This document shows, piece after piece, positions 9,492-19,048 of a DNA stretch of 64,000 bases. The DNA comes from Myxococcales bacterium. GTDB taxonomy: Bacteria; Myxococcota_A; Bradymonadia; UBA7976; UBA1532. Where the stretch lies: NCBI GenBank assembly GCA_020633555.1, contig JACKDL010000019.1, positions 60,001 to 124,000 on the forward strand. The letters are read 5' to 3'. The notes under the pieces were generated by a model, which saw only the letters and a program-made list of their open reading frames with translations, was not told the origin of the DNA and did not search any database. Each line of letters opens with the position of its first letter. Position 1 is the stretch's first letter. The translations under genes were made by a program, and so were the position numbers.

Positions 9492-9552
9492 CGCGGCGAG
9501 GATAGCAGGCGGCCCGGTCGGAATGCACCGCCGCCGTCGCTATGATGGGCGC
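9492..9552. promoter_or_regulatory. compact bidirectional promoter region, possibly leaderless
   Basis: Only 61 bp separate the divergent starts at 9491 and 9553. On the plus strand TATGAT (9541-9546) lies 6 bases before the ATG; on the minus strand TATCCT (9504-9499 read backwards) lies 7 bases before the GTG. Both -10-like hexamers would place transcription starts at or next to the start codons, so one or both mRNAs may be leaderless. No clear -35 is visible. Confidence 0.35.
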
Positions 9553-11754
9553 ATGCAGAGCACACGTTGGCGGCGCTGGGGGTGGGTTTGGGTGTGGGCG
9601 TGGGCGGTGACCGCCTGCGTGGCCGAGCCCGAGCCGTTGGTGGATGACGATCCGGCGGACGGGGCGCTGGGGGCGGACGTCGGGGGGTGGGCTGACGGGG
9701 GCGCGGGGGACGCGCGGCCACCGAAGGACATGCGGCCCGATTCGACGCCTGTGGCGGATCGCGGGCCCCCGGTGGTCGACGGCCAGCCAGGGGACGGGGC
9801 GCTCCCCGTGGACGGGGGCACACCCGACGGCGGCCCCGTGGATCGTGGGCCAGGGCTGGACGCCAGGCCCGAGGACGCCGCGGTGCCCGACCTTGGGCGG
9901 GACGTGGGGGTCGCCCTGGACGCCGCCGCCGAAGACGCTGCCTGGCCGGACGCCAGCGCCGAGGACGCTGCGCCCGCCGACGCCGTGCCGCCAGACGCGG
10001 CGCTGGATGAGGGGATCGCCCAGGACGCCGCGCTGCCGGACATGGCGCTGGACGAGGGGGTCGCCGTCGACGCCGCCGTGCCCACGGCGTTCCTGGTAGG
10101 CCAGGCGCGGGCGATGGACGGGCGGACGCCCGTCACCGTGCGGGGCGGGGGTGCCGAGGCGGTCACCGACGCCGAGGGACGCTACCGGCTGGGGCCGCTG
10201 TTCGGCGGGCCCGTGACCTTGCGGTTCTCGGCGGCGGGCCACCAGGCCGAGACGCTGGACCAGGTGGCGCCCGATGACGGCGAGGCGCCGGTCGAGGTGC
10301 TGATGGAGCTGTACCGCGGGCAGCGCATCGGCACGGGGGCGGGGCGCATCGACTTCGACTTCGGCGATGGCTACGTGGTGTGGAACGTCGGGGATCGGTT
10401 GGTGGCGCGCCCGACGGCGGGGGGCGACGCGGTGGAGCTGCTGGCCGAGGGCTACGAGGTCTTCCTGGGCTTCCAGCCCGGCGATGGCGCGGCGGTGGTG
10501 CGGGTGCGCACCCAGCCCGGCATCGCGGGCGACATCTACCGGGTGCCGCTGGACGGGGCCGAGCCCGTGCGGCTGTTCGTGGAGGCGCAGCCGTGGGTGC
10601 GCTGGCTGGGGGACGGCCGGGCGCTGGGCATGGTGCACACCCGCGACGCCCTGTCGCGACTTGAGGTGGTGGTGCCCGGCGGGCCCGCGCAGGCCGTCGC
10701 CGAGGGCGTGCCCTGGTTGCTGGTGTCGACCTTGCTGGATGGGCAGGTGGCCTTCGCCGCCGGCGAGGGGCCGGGCTTTGGCGTCTACCTGACGGCGCTG
10801 GAGGGCGGCGAGCCCATCCGGGTGGACGACGGAGGGCCGACGAGCGACGCCTTCCTGTCGACGACCCCGGGGCGCAGCGGCCTGCTGTGGCTGACGCCCG
10901 ACGCGGTGCTGTGGCGCTGGGAGCCCGACACCGGCGCGGTGCCGCTGGCGGACGGGGTGCTTGCGTCGCCGCGGCCGCAGTTCCTGCCCGACGGACGGCT
11001 GCTGTTCTGGCGGGCGGACGGCGGCCGGCCCGAGGAGGCCCTGTGGATCCTGGAGGAGGCCGACGAGCGCCTGCTGGTGGATCACGCCGACGGGGGCACG
11101 CTGACCACGCTGGGGGCCGGCGTGTTCGTGGTGCGGCCCGAGCAGGGCTTGTGGTGGCAGCCCTATGACGCCGACGGGGATCTGGCGGTGGAGGCGCCGA
11201 TCACCAGCTACCGGGTGTCGGCGGGCGGGGCGCTGGCCCTCTCGGATGGGGTGGTGTGGCGGTATCGCCCGGACCTGGAGGCCACCGCCATCCGCGGGCT
11301 GGGGCCGCTGAGCGTGCTCTCGAACACCGTGGCCGGCGCCACCGCCTGGGAGGCGGGCACCCAGACCCTGTGGTGGATCCCGCAACCGGGCCTGGACCGG
11401 CCCGCGGTGTCGCTGGCCGAGGGGGCGCTGGCGCCGGCCGCCCGCAACGCCGTGGGCGGCACTGCGGCCTTCGTGCGGGGCGGCGAGGGGTGGGCCTGGG
11501 TGCCGCTCCCGCCGGGCGATGACGACCGGGAGGCCGTGGCCTACGGGCCCGAGGTGGACCGGCTGGTGGACGTGATCAGCGCCGAGGAGATGTTGACCCA
11601 GGACGCTGCCGGCACCCTCTACCGGGTGGACGTGACCACGGGCGCGGCGACGGGCTGGGCCCGCGAAGTCGGGCTGGTGCGGCGCTCTGGGCGCGGCGGG
11701 TTCGTGGCCTACACCTGCGACCGGGGGCTGTTCCTGGTGCCCATGGGCGAGTGA
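9553..11754 (+). CDS. large lipoprotein: acidic linker, carboxypeptidase-regulatory-like domain, beta-propeller
   Basis: A 733-residue predicted lipoprotein. The signal peptide is Trp-rich and ends TAC (Cys about residue 21). Residues about 25-175 are a low-complexity Asp/Ala/Gly/Pro spacer with repeated AEDAA and PDAA units. Next is a roughly 75-residue carboxypeptidase-regulatory-like beta domain (VRGGGAEAVTDAEGRYRLG) and then about 480 residues of propeller-like repeats with motifs such as FLPDGRLLFWRADGG and TPDAVLWRWEPDTG. It probably sits on the outer membrane and binds a ligand through the propeller. The ATG at 9553 was chosen for its signal peptide. Its stop overlaps the next ATG (TGATG). 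Confidence 0.78.
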   Translation: MQSTRWRRWGWVWVWAWAVTACVAEPEPLVDDDPADGALGADVGGWADGGAGDARPPKDMRPDSTPVADRGPPVVDGQPGDGALPVDGGTPDGGPVDRGPGLDARPEDAAVPDLGRDVGVALDAAAEDAAWPDASAEDAAPADAVPPDAALDEGIAQDAALPDMALDEGVAVDAAVPTAFLVGQARAMDGRTPVTVRGGGAEAVTDAEGRYRLGPLFGGPVTLRFSAAGHQAETLDQVAPDDGEAPVEVLMELYRGQRIGTGAGRIDFDFGDGYVVWNVGDRLVARPTAGGDAVELLAEGYEVFLGFQPGDGAAVVRVRTQPGIAGDIYRVPLDGAEPVRLFVEAQPWVRWLGDGRALGMVHTRDALSRLEVVVPGGPAQAVAEGVPWLLVSTLLDGQVAFAAGEGPGFGVYLTALEGGEPIRVDDGGPTSDAFLSTTPGRSGLLWLTPDAVLWRWEPDTGAVPLADGVLASPRPQFLPDGRLLFWRADGGRPEEALWILEEADERLLVDHADGGTLTTLGAGVFVVRPEQGLWWQPYDADGDLAVEAPITSYRVSAGGALALSDGVVWRYRPDLEATAIRGLGPLSVLSNTVAGATAWEAGTQTLWWIPQPGLDRPAVSLAEGALAPAARNAVGGTAAFVRGGEGWAWVPLPPGDDDREAVAYGPEVDRLVDVISAEEMLTQDAAGTLYRVDVTTGAATGWAREVGLVRRSGRGGFVAYTCDRGLFLVPMGE

Positions 11755-12086
11755 TGGGGGGGCTGCGGTGGCTGGCCGCCTTCGCGGTCACCCAGGCCGT
11801 CGAGGCGCCCATCTACGCCCAGGCGTTGACCCATCGGCGGCGGCGCTGGGCCTGGGCGCTGGCCCTGAGCGCGGTGACGCATCCGGTGGTTTTCTTCGTG
11901 TTTCCAAGGTTCTGGCCCGGCGGTTGGCTGCACCGCACGGTGGCGGCTGAGGCCTTCGCCGTGGCAATGGAGGCGGTCGGCCTGACCCTGCTGGGGGTGC
12001 CCCGGTCGCTGGTGTGGGCGCTGCTGGCGAACGGCGCCAGCGTGGCCGTGGGGCTGACGGCCCGGCACCTGTGGGGCTGGCCTTAG
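11754..12086 (+). CDS. small integral membrane protein
   Basis: A 110-residue protein with three or four predicted hydrophobic helices. The segment ALSAVTHPVVFFVFPRFW recalls a recurring His-Pro-containing membrane motif of small myxobacterial membrane proteins. The ATG overlaps the preceding stop by one base (TGATG); a GTG at 11751 is an alternative start. Translational coupling suggests it works with, or anchors, the propeller lipoprotein upstream. No catalytic motif is seen. Its 3' end lies 27 nt from the convergent arsS-like gene. Confidence 0.7.
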   Translation: MGGLRWLAAFAVTQAVEAPIYAQALTHRRRRWAWALALSAVTHPVVFFVFPRFWPGGWLHRTVAAEAFAVAMEAVGLTLLGVPRSLVWALLANGASVAVGLTARHLWGWP

Positions 12087-12113
12087 CAGGCGCTTGAACA
12101 TCGCGCCCGTCGG

Positions 12114-13214
<1,101 letters not shown>

Positions 13215-13218
13215 CGGA

Positions 13219-13554
13219 TCACATCGCCAGCTTCTTGTGGTGCTCGAGCATCTGCACCCCGTGCACCAGGCTGGCGCCGGCGCGGATGGCGGCGGCCACG
13301 TGCACGGCCTCGGTCATCTGCTCCAGGTCGGCGCCCTTCTCCAGCGCGCCCTTGCTGTAGCTGTCGATGCAGTATGGGCACTGCACGGCGTGGGCGACGG
13401 CCAGCGCGATGAGCGCCTTCTCGCGGGCCGACAGGGCGCCGGGGGCGAAGACGTGGCCGTAGTAGTCGAAGAACTTCTGGGCCAGCTTGGGGGCGCCCTC
13501 GGCGATCTGGCCGAACTTCGGCAGGTCGTCGGGGCTGTAGTAGGTGTCGGACAC
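13219..13554 (-). CDS. arsenosugar-associated AhpD/carboxymuconolactone-decarboxylase-like peroxidase
   Basis: A 111-residue AhpD-fold protein with the redox motif CPYCIDSYSKGALEKG, in which CxxC is followed by the His/Lys-bearing helix of alkylhydroperoxidase D proteins. The combination of this length, the N-terminal YYSPDDLPKFG and position next to arsS matches the arsenosugar biosynthesis-associated peroxidase-like family. It probably handles peroxide or thiol redox steps linked to the pathway. GTG start with GAGGT just upstream; the stop is 4 nt before the arsS ATG, so the pair is one unit. A 46-nt gap separates it from the barrel-like gene upstream. Confidence 0.85.
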   Translation of the reverse strand: MSDTYYSPDDLPKFGQIAEGAPKLAQKFFDYYGHVFAPGALSAREKALIALAVAHAVQCPYCIDSYSKGALEKGADLEQMTEAVHVAAAIRAGASLVHGVQMLEHHKKLAM

Positions 13555-13600
13555 GAGACCTCGGGGGGTTGGGGTCGGTTGGGGGGCCTGGGCGGGCGGC

Positions 13601-14959
13601 TCAGAGGCTGAGCTTCAGGTAGACGCCGCCCACGAAGTTCAGGCCGCCCAGGTTCTCGACGTCGACCCGCTGGGCGCCGACGGCCTCTTGCAGGACCTGC
13701 GCCTGCTCGGCGGTGAGCCCCTGGTCGCGGCGCACGTCCTGGATGGCGCTGTACTTGATGTCGGCGGCTACGTCCTCGCCGCTGAGCAGGTAGTGGTAGC
13801 CCAAGGTGCCGTGGGCGCCCAGGGCCAGCACGGGGGCGACGAACCATTCGACGGCCATCCGCCCGCGGAAGATGTTCCAGCCGGCGGCCAGGCGGTTCAG
13901 CTCGGCCTCCTGCTCGGCGGCGTCGTTGTAGCCCTTCTGCAGGGCGTTGAGGGTGCTGCTGCTGATGCCCGCCGCCTGCAGCGCCGTGCGCTGGTTGGGG
14001 CTGAGCTCCAGGGGCTCGACGGGCTGCTTGGGGAACAGCAGGAAGATGGGGCCGGTGTACAGGCCGAGGGTGAAGCGCACCTCGCGGCCGAAGTCCAGGT
14101 CGACGCCCACGTTGGCGCTGAACAGGTACTGGCCGGAGCCCTGGATGAGGGCGTCGGCCCACAGGTCGACGCCGAAGAGCTCGAAGCCCGCCTCGACGCC
14201 GGCGCCGAAGACGCTGTCGTAGCGGGTGAACATGTCGCCGTTGCCCCACACGGCGTCGGTGCGGGCGGCCAGGTGGAACTCGAACCAGTCGGACTCGTCC
14301 TCGGCGGCCTGCGCCACGTTCTGCTGTCGGCGGATCTCGGCGCGCTCGGCCATGGTGGGCCGGTGGGGCGTTGCGGGGCGGGCGGGCGCCGGGCTCGGGC
14401 GGGCCGCAGGTGGACTCGGGCGGGCCACGGTCGCGGGGGGCACGGCCGGGGCGACGGCCACCCGACGGGGGGTGGGTGCGGGAGCGGCCTGCACGCCGCC
14501 AGGGCGCAGGGCGTCGAACAGGCGGTCTGCCGAGGCGCCCAGGGCCACCAGCAGGCCGGCCAGGTCGCCGGCGGCGGTCTGCCGGGAGGCGACCTGGCGG
14601 TTTGAGCGGGTGTGGTACATGGCGAGCTGCCCGGCAAGGCCGGTGGGGGCGCGGCTCACCCGGACGGTGACCACGTAGTCGGCCTCGAGGGCGCGCCCTG
14701 CGTCCAGCGCGCACAGGCGCTCGCAGGGGGTGCGCTGGGGCACCCGGGCCACGTGGGCCGGCGAGAGGAGGCGGAACCGGGCCGCGGGCAGCTTCTGTGC
14801 GGCCTGGCGGACGGCGTTGACGAGCGGCATCGCGCCGGCGACGCCCACCTGCTCCACGGGCAGCACCGCCATCGTCCGCACCTCGGCGGCGACGGCGGCA
14901 GCGCCCCAGAGCGCGATGAGCAGGCCGGCCGCGACGGTGTGCGCGGCCGCGGCCCTCAC
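13601..14959 (-). CDS. exported two-domain protein: N-terminal alpha/beta domain plus outer-membrane barrel-like domain
   Basis: A 452-residue exported protein. After a signal peptide (residues 1-25) comes an alpha/beta domain (TMAVLPVEQVGVAGAM) of the kind found in periplasmic regulatory lipoproteins, a Pro/Ala/Arg linker (about 155-205), then a beta-rich domain of about 240 residues ending in KLSL. The beta domain is paralogous to the whole upstream neighbour: both have LDLWAD or VDLWAD, a LFLLFP/FFLFP motif followed by a helical insert with EQRQAID or NQRTALQ, and VLALG.GMAGYH-type strands. Terminal hydrophobic/aromatic alternation suggests a barrel. GTG start overlapping the upstream stop (GTGA). 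Function not recognised. Confidence 0.7.
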   Translation of the reverse strand: MRAAAAHTVAAGLLIALWGAAAVAAEVRTMAVLPVEQVGVAGAMPLVNAVRQAAQKLPAARFRLLSPAHVARVPQRTPCERLCALDAGRALEADYVVTVRVSRAPTGLAGQLAMYHTRSNRQVASRQTAAGDLAGLLVALGASADRLFDALRPGGVQAAPAPTPRRVAVAPAVPPATVARPSPPAARPSPAPARPATPHRPTMAERAEIRRQQNVAQAAEDESDWFEFHLAARTDAVWGNGDMFTRYDSVFGAGVEAGFELFGVDLWADALIQGSGQYLFSANVGVDLDFGREVRFTLGLYTGPIFLLFPKQPVEPLELSPNQRTALQAAGISSSTLNALQKGYNDAAEQEAELNRLAAGWNIFRGRMAVEWFVAPVLALGAHGTLGYHYLLSGEDVAADIKYSAIQDVRRDQGLTAEQAQVLQEAVGAQRVDVENLGGLNFVGGVYLKLSL

Positions 14960-15714
14960 AGGCCGAACTTCAGCTTCAGGTAGACGCCCGCCTGATAGTG
15001 CCAGCCGTTGAGCGAGTCGGTGTCCACGGGCGCCGCGCCGGCGGCCTCGCGCACCACCTCGGTGACCTCGGCGGGCAGCATCTGATCCTTGGCGAGCTGC
15101 TCGATGGCCTCGTTCTTCAGGCCGTTGGCCACGTCCTTGCCGCCCACGATGGCGTGGTAGCCCGCCATGCCCTCGATGCCCAGCGCCAGCACGGGCACGA
15201 GGTAGTACTCCAGCGCAGCGCGACCGCGGCCGGCGACGCCGTAGGCGGTGCGCCCCAGGTCGTCCTCGGCGGCGGTGAGCCGGGCATAGTCCCGCTGGAT
15301 GTCGTCCACCTGCGCGCCGTAGCCCGCCGCGTCGATGGCCTGCCGCTGTTCGGGGGTGAAGGTGAGCGCCTGCGCGCCGCCCGGCTCCTCGGGGAACAGG
15401 AAGAACATGGCCGAGCCGAAGATGCCCACGTTGAACTTGAGCCGGTCACCGAAGGTGAAGCTGGGGCCCAGGTTGGCGGTGATCAGCATCTGGTCGTCCT
15501 GCATGGCCACCACGTCGGCCCACAGGTCCAGGAACAGGAAGTGGAGGCCCACCTCGGCGCCGGCCGTGGGGGAGCCCTGGAAGCGGTTGAAGGTCTCGCC
15601 GGTGCCGTTGACGTAGCTGCCCTTGCCCGACACCCACAGCGACATGACGTCGGCGTGGGCCAGGGCGGGGGCGAGCGCGGCGGCGAGCGTGAGCGCGAGC
15701 GGGGTGGCCTTCAT
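14956..15714 (-). CDS. outer-membrane barrel-like protein, paralogue of its downstream neighbour
   Basis: A 252-residue exported protein with a clear signal peptide (MKATPLALTLAAALAPALAHA). The mature part has alternating hydrophobic strands, a central helical insert (TFTPEQRQAIDAAGY) and ends YLKLKFGL, consistent with a small outer-membrane barrel, although no family name is recognised. The true start is the ATG at 15714 with AAGGAG 7 nt upstream; the longer frame has no ribosome site. It shares its beta domain with the next gene, to which it is coupled by a GTGA overlap, so the two arose by tandem duplication and probably form a complex. Confidence 0.72.
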   Translation of the reverse strand: MKATPLALTLAAALAPALAHADVMSLWVSGKGSYVNGTGETFNRFQGSPTAGAEVGLHFLFLDLWADVVAMQDDQMLITANLGPSFTFGDRLKFNVGIFGSAMFFLFPEEPGGAQALTFTPEQRQAIDAAGYGAQVDDIQRDYARLTAAEDDLGRTAYGVAGRGRAALEYYLVPVLALGIEGMAGYHAIVGGKDVANGLKNEAIEQLAKDQMLPAEVTEVVREAAGAAPVDTDSLNGWHYQAGVYLKLKFGL

Positions 15715-15851
15715 GGGGCGGCTCCTTGAGGTTTGTTGGTTCCTTTGAATCGCGAAATCGGGGGCTGGCACAAGGGCCATCCGTCGTGGTTTGGTCCCCG
15801 CGCCCGGCGCCGCCGACTCAGGGGGCGGCCCCGCCCGGCCGAGGAGCGAGG

Positions 15852-16769
15852 GTGATCTGGATCCTGCAACTGGTGGGGGTGCTGCTGGCCGGGGGCCTGG
15901 TGGGGCGCTTCGCGGGGCGTGCCCTGGGCGTCTCGCGCTGGGCGGGCCCGGCGCTGGGGGTGCTGGTGCACCCGCTGGTGGCGGCGCAGGGCGTGGTCAT
16001 CGGGCTCGACGCGCAGGTGGTGGCCCGGCTGCCCATCGTGGGCCTGCAGGCGGGGACGGTGGCGGCGCTGACGGCGGCCGGCTCGGCGGTGGTTGCCCGC
16101 TGGTGGGTGGGGCGCACGGTGGGCGCCCGCGAGGCCGCGCCGGTGGCGGTGGAGGCCAGCGGGCGACCTTTCCTGGCCGCCCTGCGGGTGACCGCCGCGC
16201 TGGCGGCGGGGATCGCGGTGGGCGCGCTGGGGGCGTGGCCTGCCGGGTGGGACGCCGGCGCGCTGAGCGGCTGGCTGCTCATGGGGCTGGTGGCCTTGGT
16301 GGGTCTGGAGCTGGGGGCGGGCGAGGCCACGCTGGAGCAGACGGTGCGGCAGGGGCCGGCCCTGCTGTGGCTGCCGCTGGCCACGGTGGTGGGCTCGGCC
16401 CTGGCCGGCGGGCTGGCGGCGCTGGCCTTCGGCTGGGGCGGGCTGGCGGCGGCGGCGGGCCTGGGCTGGTACAGCCTGACGGGGCCCATGGTGAGCGAGG
16501 GGCTGGGGCCCGAGGCGGGGGCGCTGGCCTTCCTGGCCTGCCTGTTCCGCGAGCTGGGGGTGCTCGTGACGGCGCCCTGGATTGTCGCCCGCATGGGGGC
16601 GCCGGCGGCCACGGCGGCGGCGGGCGCCACGGCCATGGACACGGCGCTGCCGTTCCTGGTGCGGTCGGCAGGGCCGGGGGTGGCGGTGCCGGCGGTGGTC
16701 AGCGGCGGCCTGAGCTCGCTGGCCGCGCCGTGGACGGTGGCCGCTGTGCTGGCCTGGGCCTCAACGTAG
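15852..16769 (+). CDS. lysO: LysO-family lysine exporter (YbjE-like)
   Basis: A 305-residue polytopic membrane protein with about eight hydrophobic helices. Family motifs are clear: GWYSLTGPMVSEGLG, FLACLFRELGV and ATAMDTALPFLV match the conserved GWYSLxGP, LFRE and MDxxLP motifs of LysO (formerly DUF340), which exports L-lysine and toxic analogues in Escherichia coli. I chose GTG at 15852 because GAGGAG lies 5 nt before it; the earlier ATG would add a non-membrane leader. No lysine riboswitch-like structure is obvious upstream. The 3' end overlaps the convergent protease-like gene by 9 bp. Confidence 0.85.
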   Translation: MIWILQLVGVLLAGGLVGRFAGRALGVSRWAGPALGVLVHPLVAAQGVVIGLDAQVVARLPIVGLQAGTVAALTAAGSAVVARWWVGRTVGAREAAPVAVEASGRPFLAALRVTAALAAGIAVGALGAWPAGWDAGALSGWLLMGLVALVGLELGAGEATLEQTVRQGPALLWLPLATVVGSALAGGLAALAFGWGGLAAAAGLGWYSLTGPMVSEGLGPEAGALAFLACLFRELGVLVTAPWIVARMGAPAATAAAGATAMDTALPFLVRSAGPGVAVPAVVSGGLSSLAAPWTVAAVLAWAST

Positions 16770-17909
16770 GCAGACCTCGCCCGGGCAGTGCCGGGCCAAC
16801 GGCACCACGTCCACCACGTCCACCGCGGCGCCCACGGGGCGCATCAGATCGGGCAGGTAGGGCACGCGGGCGTCGGCCTGCACCGGCCCCGCCTGGGCTG
16901 CGCCGGGCTTCACCAGCAGGCCCACCGGCGACTCGGGGCGGCCTACGTTGATGCGCAGCCAGTAACGGTCGGGCAGGGCCACCTGGGGCCGCTCGATGCG
17001 CACCTGGAGCCGGCCTTCCACCACGGCGATCCGCCCCCGCAAGCAGCCCTGGAAGCCCGCACCGCAGTCCGGCAGGTCGGGGTAGCGGCGCAGGTGAGCG
17101 CCCGAGGCGGCCGCGGGCCAGCGGGCCAGGCGGGGGGGCTGCGTGGTGATCTGCAGCGGGCCCTGCCCCAGGACGGCGTAGCCCACGCTGGCGGGGCCGG
17201 GGAACACTGCGCAGGGCTCGCGGGTGGGGCCCAGGCCCACGGGGGCCACCCGCGGCAGCCCGCGCGCCGGTGGCTGCAGGGCGGCCCAGGCGTCGCCGTC
17301 GGGGGGGAGGGCGCAGGCGGGCAGGCCGGTGGCCACCAGCAGCGCCGGTGTGTGCGGCCCCACCTGGGCGGTGACCTCGAGGCGGCCATCGGGCAGGGCG
17401 GTCAGCGGCAGCGCGGTGGCGCTGGCGGGTGTCGGCGGGGGCTCGCTGCGGTACAGGGTGAGGGTGCCCGCGTCGGGGTCCAGCCGCAGGGCCCCGCCAG
17501 CCAGCAGGTGGGTGCCCAGGATGCCCGCCACGGGGCGCTCGTCCAGGCGGCCCACCTCGGCCAGATCCACCACCGCCAGCCGGGCGCCGGTGAGGGTCAG
17601 CGGGCCCAGCGCCACGTCGGCCTGAACGGCGCGCGCGCCGCGGGCGGGATCGCCCACGGCGGGCAGGGCCAGGGACTCGGCCAGGGGCCGGCTGATGACC
17701 CCGCCGGCGGTGCCGGTGTCCACCACGAACAGGTAGGGGCCCTGCCCGTTCAGGTGGGCCTCGATCAGCGGGCGGGCGGCGCGCCAGGCCACGACGAGCG
17801 GCACGGTGACGGCGTGCTCGGCGGTGGGGTGCCAGCCGGGCGGCGGCGGGGGCCCGCCGCAGGAAGTCAGGGTGAGCAGCGCGGCCCAGGCCAGGAGCGC
17901 ACGGATCAC
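16761..17909 (-). CDS. retropepsin-like aspartic protease lipoprotein
   Basis: A 382-residue predicted lipoprotein (lipobox LTSC, Cys near residue 17, then Gly-Pro-rich). Residues about 40-160 carry the aspartyl-protease motif FVVDTGTAGGVISRPLA, with catalytic Asp in DTG, and VAGILGTHLLAGG, the downstream hydrophobic-Gly motif of retroviral-type single-domain pepsins. The second half is a beta-rich domain with a DTG-less degenerate repeat and several Cys. Bacterial relatives are often annotated as clan AA aspartic proteases. GTG start overlaps the upstream stop as GTGA. The 3' end overlaps lysO by 9 bp on the other strand. Confidence 0.75.
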   Translation of the reverse strand: MIRALLAWAALLTLTSCGGPPPPPGWHPTAEHAVTVPLVVAWRAARPLIEAHLNGQGPYLFVVDTGTAGGVISRPLAESLALPAVGDPARGARAVQADVALGPLTLTGARLAVVDLAEVGRLDERPVAGILGTHLLAGGALRLDPDAGTLTLYRSEPPPTPASATALPLTALPDGRLEVTAQVGPHTPALLVATGLPACALPPDGDAWAALQPPARGLPRVAPVGLGPTREPCAVFPGPASVGYAVLGQGPLQITTQPPRLARWPAAASGAHLRRYPDLPDCGAGFQGCLRGRIAVVEGRLQVRIERPQVALPDRYWLRINVGRPESPVGLLVKPGAAQAGPVQADARVPYLPDLMRPVGAAVDVVDVVPLARHCPGEVCLR

Positions 17910-18652
17910 CGGAGGCGGCTCCCGATGCCCACGCCGAGAAGCAGCATGTGCACCGGGTCGTCGCCCAGGCGCTGATAGTCCTCGACCCGCTGGGCGCGCA
18001 GGAAGGTGCGGATGACCCCCACCTCGCCCTGCCACCAGGCGCCCAGGTCCAGGTGCCCCGCCACGTTCAGGTGGGGCGGCGCGTGGTCCGCGTTCAGGTG
18101 GCCGATGAGGGTGAGCTGCCCTGCCGTGTACCAGCGGTCGGTGAAGGGCCAGTCGCCGGCGACGGTGCCGCCCAGCAGGTAGTAGTCGAAGGGCAGGGTC
18201 TGTGGGCGTCCGCTCAGCCGGGTGCCGCGGTCGTAGTACAGGCCGCCGTGCACGTGCAGGTGCGGGCGCAGGTACTCGGCGCCGTAGATCTCGTATGCCA
18301 CCGTCTCGCGGGCCTGCGCGACGTCGGCGCTGTCGATGTCGTGGTTCGACTGGTGGAACGCGAACAGGCCCCAGGCCTGATCTTCGCCCAGGTCGAAGCG
18401 CAGGCGGGCCCCCACCGGGTACCAAATCTGTTGGGGCGAGATGCGCACCGGCGACTCGTTGTCGCGGTTCTTGCGCACGAAGGACACCGCGTCGGTCCAG
18501 ATGTCCAGGTGCCAGCCGTCGCCCCGCACGACCTGCAGCTCGACGCCCAGCCGGATGGTGCCCCGCAGGGGGCCCAGGCCGGGGTAGTGGGCCACCTCGG
18601 CGTCGGCCTGGATCTGAGGCAGCAGCGACAGCGCGAGGAGGAGGGCGTGCAC
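17906..18652 (-). CDS. exported beta-rich envelope protein, unknown
   Basis: A 248-residue protein with a short signal peptide (MHALLLALSLLPQIQA) and a mature part full of alternating aromatic/hydrophobic strands (WHLDIWTDAVSFV, LHVHGGLYYDRGT, YYLLGGTVAGDWPF, HMLLLGVGIGSRLR). This suggests an outer-membrane barrel of roughly ten strands, but no family is recognised. Start codon GTG at 18652. It is coupled by GTGA overlap to the aspartic-protease-like lipoprotein, implying joint function at the outer membrane. It is divergent from a small membrane protein with a 45-bp shared promoter space containing TATCAT. Confidence 0.65.
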   Translation of the reverse strand: MHALLLALSLLPQIQADAEVAHYPGLGPLRGTIRLGVELQVVRGDGWHLDIWTDAVSFVRKNRDNESPVRISPQQIWYPVGARLRFDLGEDQAWGLFAFHQSNHDIDSADVAQARETVAYEIYGAEYLRPHLHVHGGLYYDRGTRLSGRPQTLPFDYYLLGGTVAGDWPFTDRWYTAGQLTLIGHLNADHAPPHLNVAGHLDLGAWWQGEVGVIRTFLRAQRVEDYQRLGDDPVHMLLLGVGIGSRLR

Positions 18653-18697
18653 GGTCCGGCCCTTGTATCATCGCCGCGCACAACGGGGGAGGCCGAC

Positions 18698-19048
18698 ATG
18701 CGGGGGCAGCGCTGGGGGGTGACGCTGGGGCTGACGCTGGGGCTGACGCTGCCCGCCTGGGCGGCCCGGGCGGACGACCCGCTGCTGCTGAAGCGCCCCG
18801 ATCTGCACGCCCACGCCTGGGCCAGCTTCGGCATGGCGCTGGTGCTCACCGAGGTGCTCGAGGGCCCCGAGCCCGCCTGGGGGCCCGGCTGGGGCACCGG
18901 GTGGGCCACCCTGACGGCGACCGGGGTGGTCGGCCTCATCGGCGTGGTGAAGGAGCTGACGGACGATCAGGTGACGGGCAGCGATCTGGTGGCCGACGCC
19001 GTGGGCCTGCTGGCCAACGTGGTGCTCCAGTACTCATTGGCCTTCTGA
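18698..19048 (+). CDS. small membrane protein, YfiM/DUF2279-like
   Basis: A 116-residue protein with a repetitive signal-type N terminus (TLGLTLGLTLPAWAARA) and two further hydrophobic helices. The motif series HAWASFGMALVLTEVLE, GVVKELTDD and SDLVADAVGLLANV resembles the YfiM/DUF2279 group, small envelope proteins with conserved His, Lys-Glu and Asp residues in helices; the match is by eye and tentative. ATG at 18698 has GGGGAGG 6 nt upstream, and TATCAT (18666-18671) is a possible -10. The last 15 bases overlap the convergent caspase-operon gene. Confidence 0.6.
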   Translation: MRGQRWGVTLGLTLGLTLPAWAARADDPLLLKRPDLHAHAWASFGMALVLTEVLEGPEPAWGPGWGTGWATLTATGVVGLIGVVKELTDDQVTGSDLVADAVGLLANVVLQYSLAF

